DNA of 23,683 nt from Candidatus Eiseniibacteriota bacterium (GTDB lineage: Bacteria > Joyebacterota > Joyebacteria > Joyebacterales > Joyebacteraceae). Within the stretch, counting starts at the first letter, position 1. Every line of letters starts with the position of its first letter. A model generated the notes under the pieces. The model did no database searches and was not told the origin of the DNA. It saw nothing but the letters and a program-made list of their open reading frames with translations. The position numbers and the translations under genes were made by a program. Positions 22,604 through 23,683 of the stretch are shown one piece after another. The stretch is from contig DAOWER010000289.1 in assembly GCA_030638405.1 (NCBI GenBank), positions 1 through 23,683 of the forward strand, written 5' to 3'.

Positions 22604-23683
22604 TCACTGCTCTGGAAGCCCGCTCACCGACGGCAGGATGATTCTCGGGCGCCGGACGCCCACGCGGAGCTGCGTGGTGCCGTCAATGAGCGCCCGCCGG
22701 CCCTCGTGCGCCGAAAGGATAGCAAGGAGCTCTTCCGCGATCGACGAGGCCCCGAAGGCTCCGGTCACAACCAGCGTGAAGCCGAGCTGCGGTTCGAGCA
22801 CGTCCTCGAGGTCCACGCCGCCCGCAATGAGCCCCGCGACACCTGCTTCCCGACACTCCGCGATCGCGGCCGCGTCCGCACGTTCGAGCACGGCCACGCA
22901 CCCTGGCTTGATGCTGCCCATCGCCAGCGGGCCGTGTGCCTCGCCACCACTTCCCCACACCCCGTAGATATCGACTCCCTCACTCACGATCGTGCACCCT
23001 CGCTCGGTCACCGACTCCACGGTCCCCGGGAGCCACGCCGGAACCTCGAGTTCCTCCAGAAGCGGCTCTATCATGACCATGCCGAAGCGCTCATCGATCC
23101 GGGAGATCCTCCCGCGAACAGGCGATTTCGATATCTTGCCTCCTGTCCCAATGGCCGCAAGCCACTGACCGCGCTCAAGCTCATCGCCGACCGCGACCTT
23201 GAGATACGGTTTCAGCTGGTCCGCGTGCACGCCGAGGTCCTTCGCCACTTGGACCGTCGTCAGCACCTGTGCCCCTTCCGGGCTTTCCCGGACGACCATC
23301 GTCCCATCCGGCAGGATCTTCTCAATCCTTCCCTCCACAGGAGAGCGGTAGACCTGCGGATTCACGAACAGATTGGGCTGCTTTGCGATAACTTCCTTCC
23401 TGGCGACATCGTCCCCAACGCCCTTGAGCAGCAAATCTCCTAGTTTTTCAGGGTCAACCTGCATCGCGCGCGCCACGTTCAGGAAGAACGGCCTGAGGAA
23501 CTGACGGACGCTCCTGGCAACAACGGTATCGGCCTCAACAACATCGCCCGGCTTGACGAACACCTCTCCTTCAGTCGCAAGCTCCCTTCGTTCGATAATG
23601 CGTCCCCGCTGGACTCGCACCCTCGCGTGAGCACGCTCGCCTTTCCCTGGCGGCTCGAAACCGTCCCCGGTGAGGGCGCTTGA
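22604..23683 (-). CDS. Protein with repeated lipoyl-like (barrel-sandwich) segments, 5' end outside window
   Basis: 359 residues are visible and the frame is open to the right edge, reading 'SSALTGDGFEPPGKGERAHA' before an internal GTG at 23620 that has no convincing ribosome site; I therefore treat it as 5'-partial. Motifs of the barrel-sandwich type recur: 'GEVFVKPGDVVEADTVVA', 'YRSPVEGRIEKILPDGTMVV', 'YLKVAVGDELERGQWLA' and 'SKSPVRGRISRIDERFGMVMI'. A C-terminal alpha/beta region follows ('ECREAGVAGLIAGGVDLEDVL', 'VTGAFGASSIAEELLAIL'). There is no lipoyl or biotinyl lysine motif, no membrane segment and no recognised catalytic site. I do not recognise the family. It ends 40 bases before the VOC gene. 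Confidence 0.75.
   Translation of the reverse strand, partial: SSALTGDGFEPPGKGERAHARVRVQRGRIIERRELATEGEVFVKPGDVVEADTVVARSVRQFLRPFFLNVARAMQVDPEKLGDLLLKGVGDDVARKEVIAKQPNLFVNPQVYRSPVEGRIEKILPDGTMVVRESPEGAQVLTTVQVAKDLGVHADQLKPYLKVAVGDELERGQWLAAIGTGGKISKSPVRGRISRIDERFGMVMIEPLLEELEVPAWLPGTVESVTERGCTIVSEGVDIYGVWGSGGEAHGPLAMGSIKPGCVAVLERADAAAIAECREAGVAGLIAGGVDLEDVLEPQLGFTLVVTGAFGASSIAEELLAILSAHEGRRALIDGTTQLRVGVRRPRIILPSVSGLPEQ

Overview
GC-rich bacterial DNA with 22 protein-coding genes, every one on the minus strand, packed with short gaps or 4- to 20-base overlaps. No RNA gene, transposon or CRISPR array was seen. A lipoprotein and a probable outer-membrane protein point to a Gram-negative-type envelope. 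The 2-oxoacid:acceptor oxidoreductase and nitroreductase suggest an anaerobic or facultative lifestyle. FG-GAP/UnbV lipoproteins and several DUF3795 proteins are common in uncultured GC-rich lineages of the FCB kind, but the phylum cannot be fixed from this window.

Right to left, in transcription order. 23683-20630: an unrecognised protein with lipoyl-like repeats (cut by the edge), a VOC protein, a GyrI-like/Cys-rich fusion and a DUF3795 protein. 20548-16016: a tight group of an Fpg/MutM-like glycosylase with a histone-like tail, a cytosolic LamG-like protein, DNA polymerase IV and a DUF72 protein. 15962-14562: two more DUF3795 proteins and YjbQ. 14530-12160: a 51-residue SdhC-like fragment, then cystathionine beta-synthase and cystathionine gamma-lyase (homocysteine to cysteine). 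12137-4247: an MrfA/YprA-type helicase, an MBL hydrolase, a dipeptide epimerase, a large FG-GAP/UnbV lipoprotein and an MrfB/YprB-type exonuclease. 4246-3850: a non-coding gap with a helically phased 21-bp repeat array. 3849-726: 2-oxoacid oxidoreductase alpha and beta subunits plus a nitroreductase. 539-1: a secreted, probably beta-barrel protein with its own sigma-70-like promoter.

Two themes recur. DNA damage handling is represented by MrfA, MrfB, Pol IV and the Fpg-like protein, with the DUF72 protein possibly linked through a clamp-binding-like motif. Redox and sulfur metabolism is represented by KorAB, nitroreductase, CBS/CGL and the Cys-rich DUF3795 proteins. The least explained element is the 21-bp array at 3950-4194: its units resemble DnaA boxes (TTGTGCAC/TTATGCAC/TTGTCCAC) and five lie exactly two helical turns apart.
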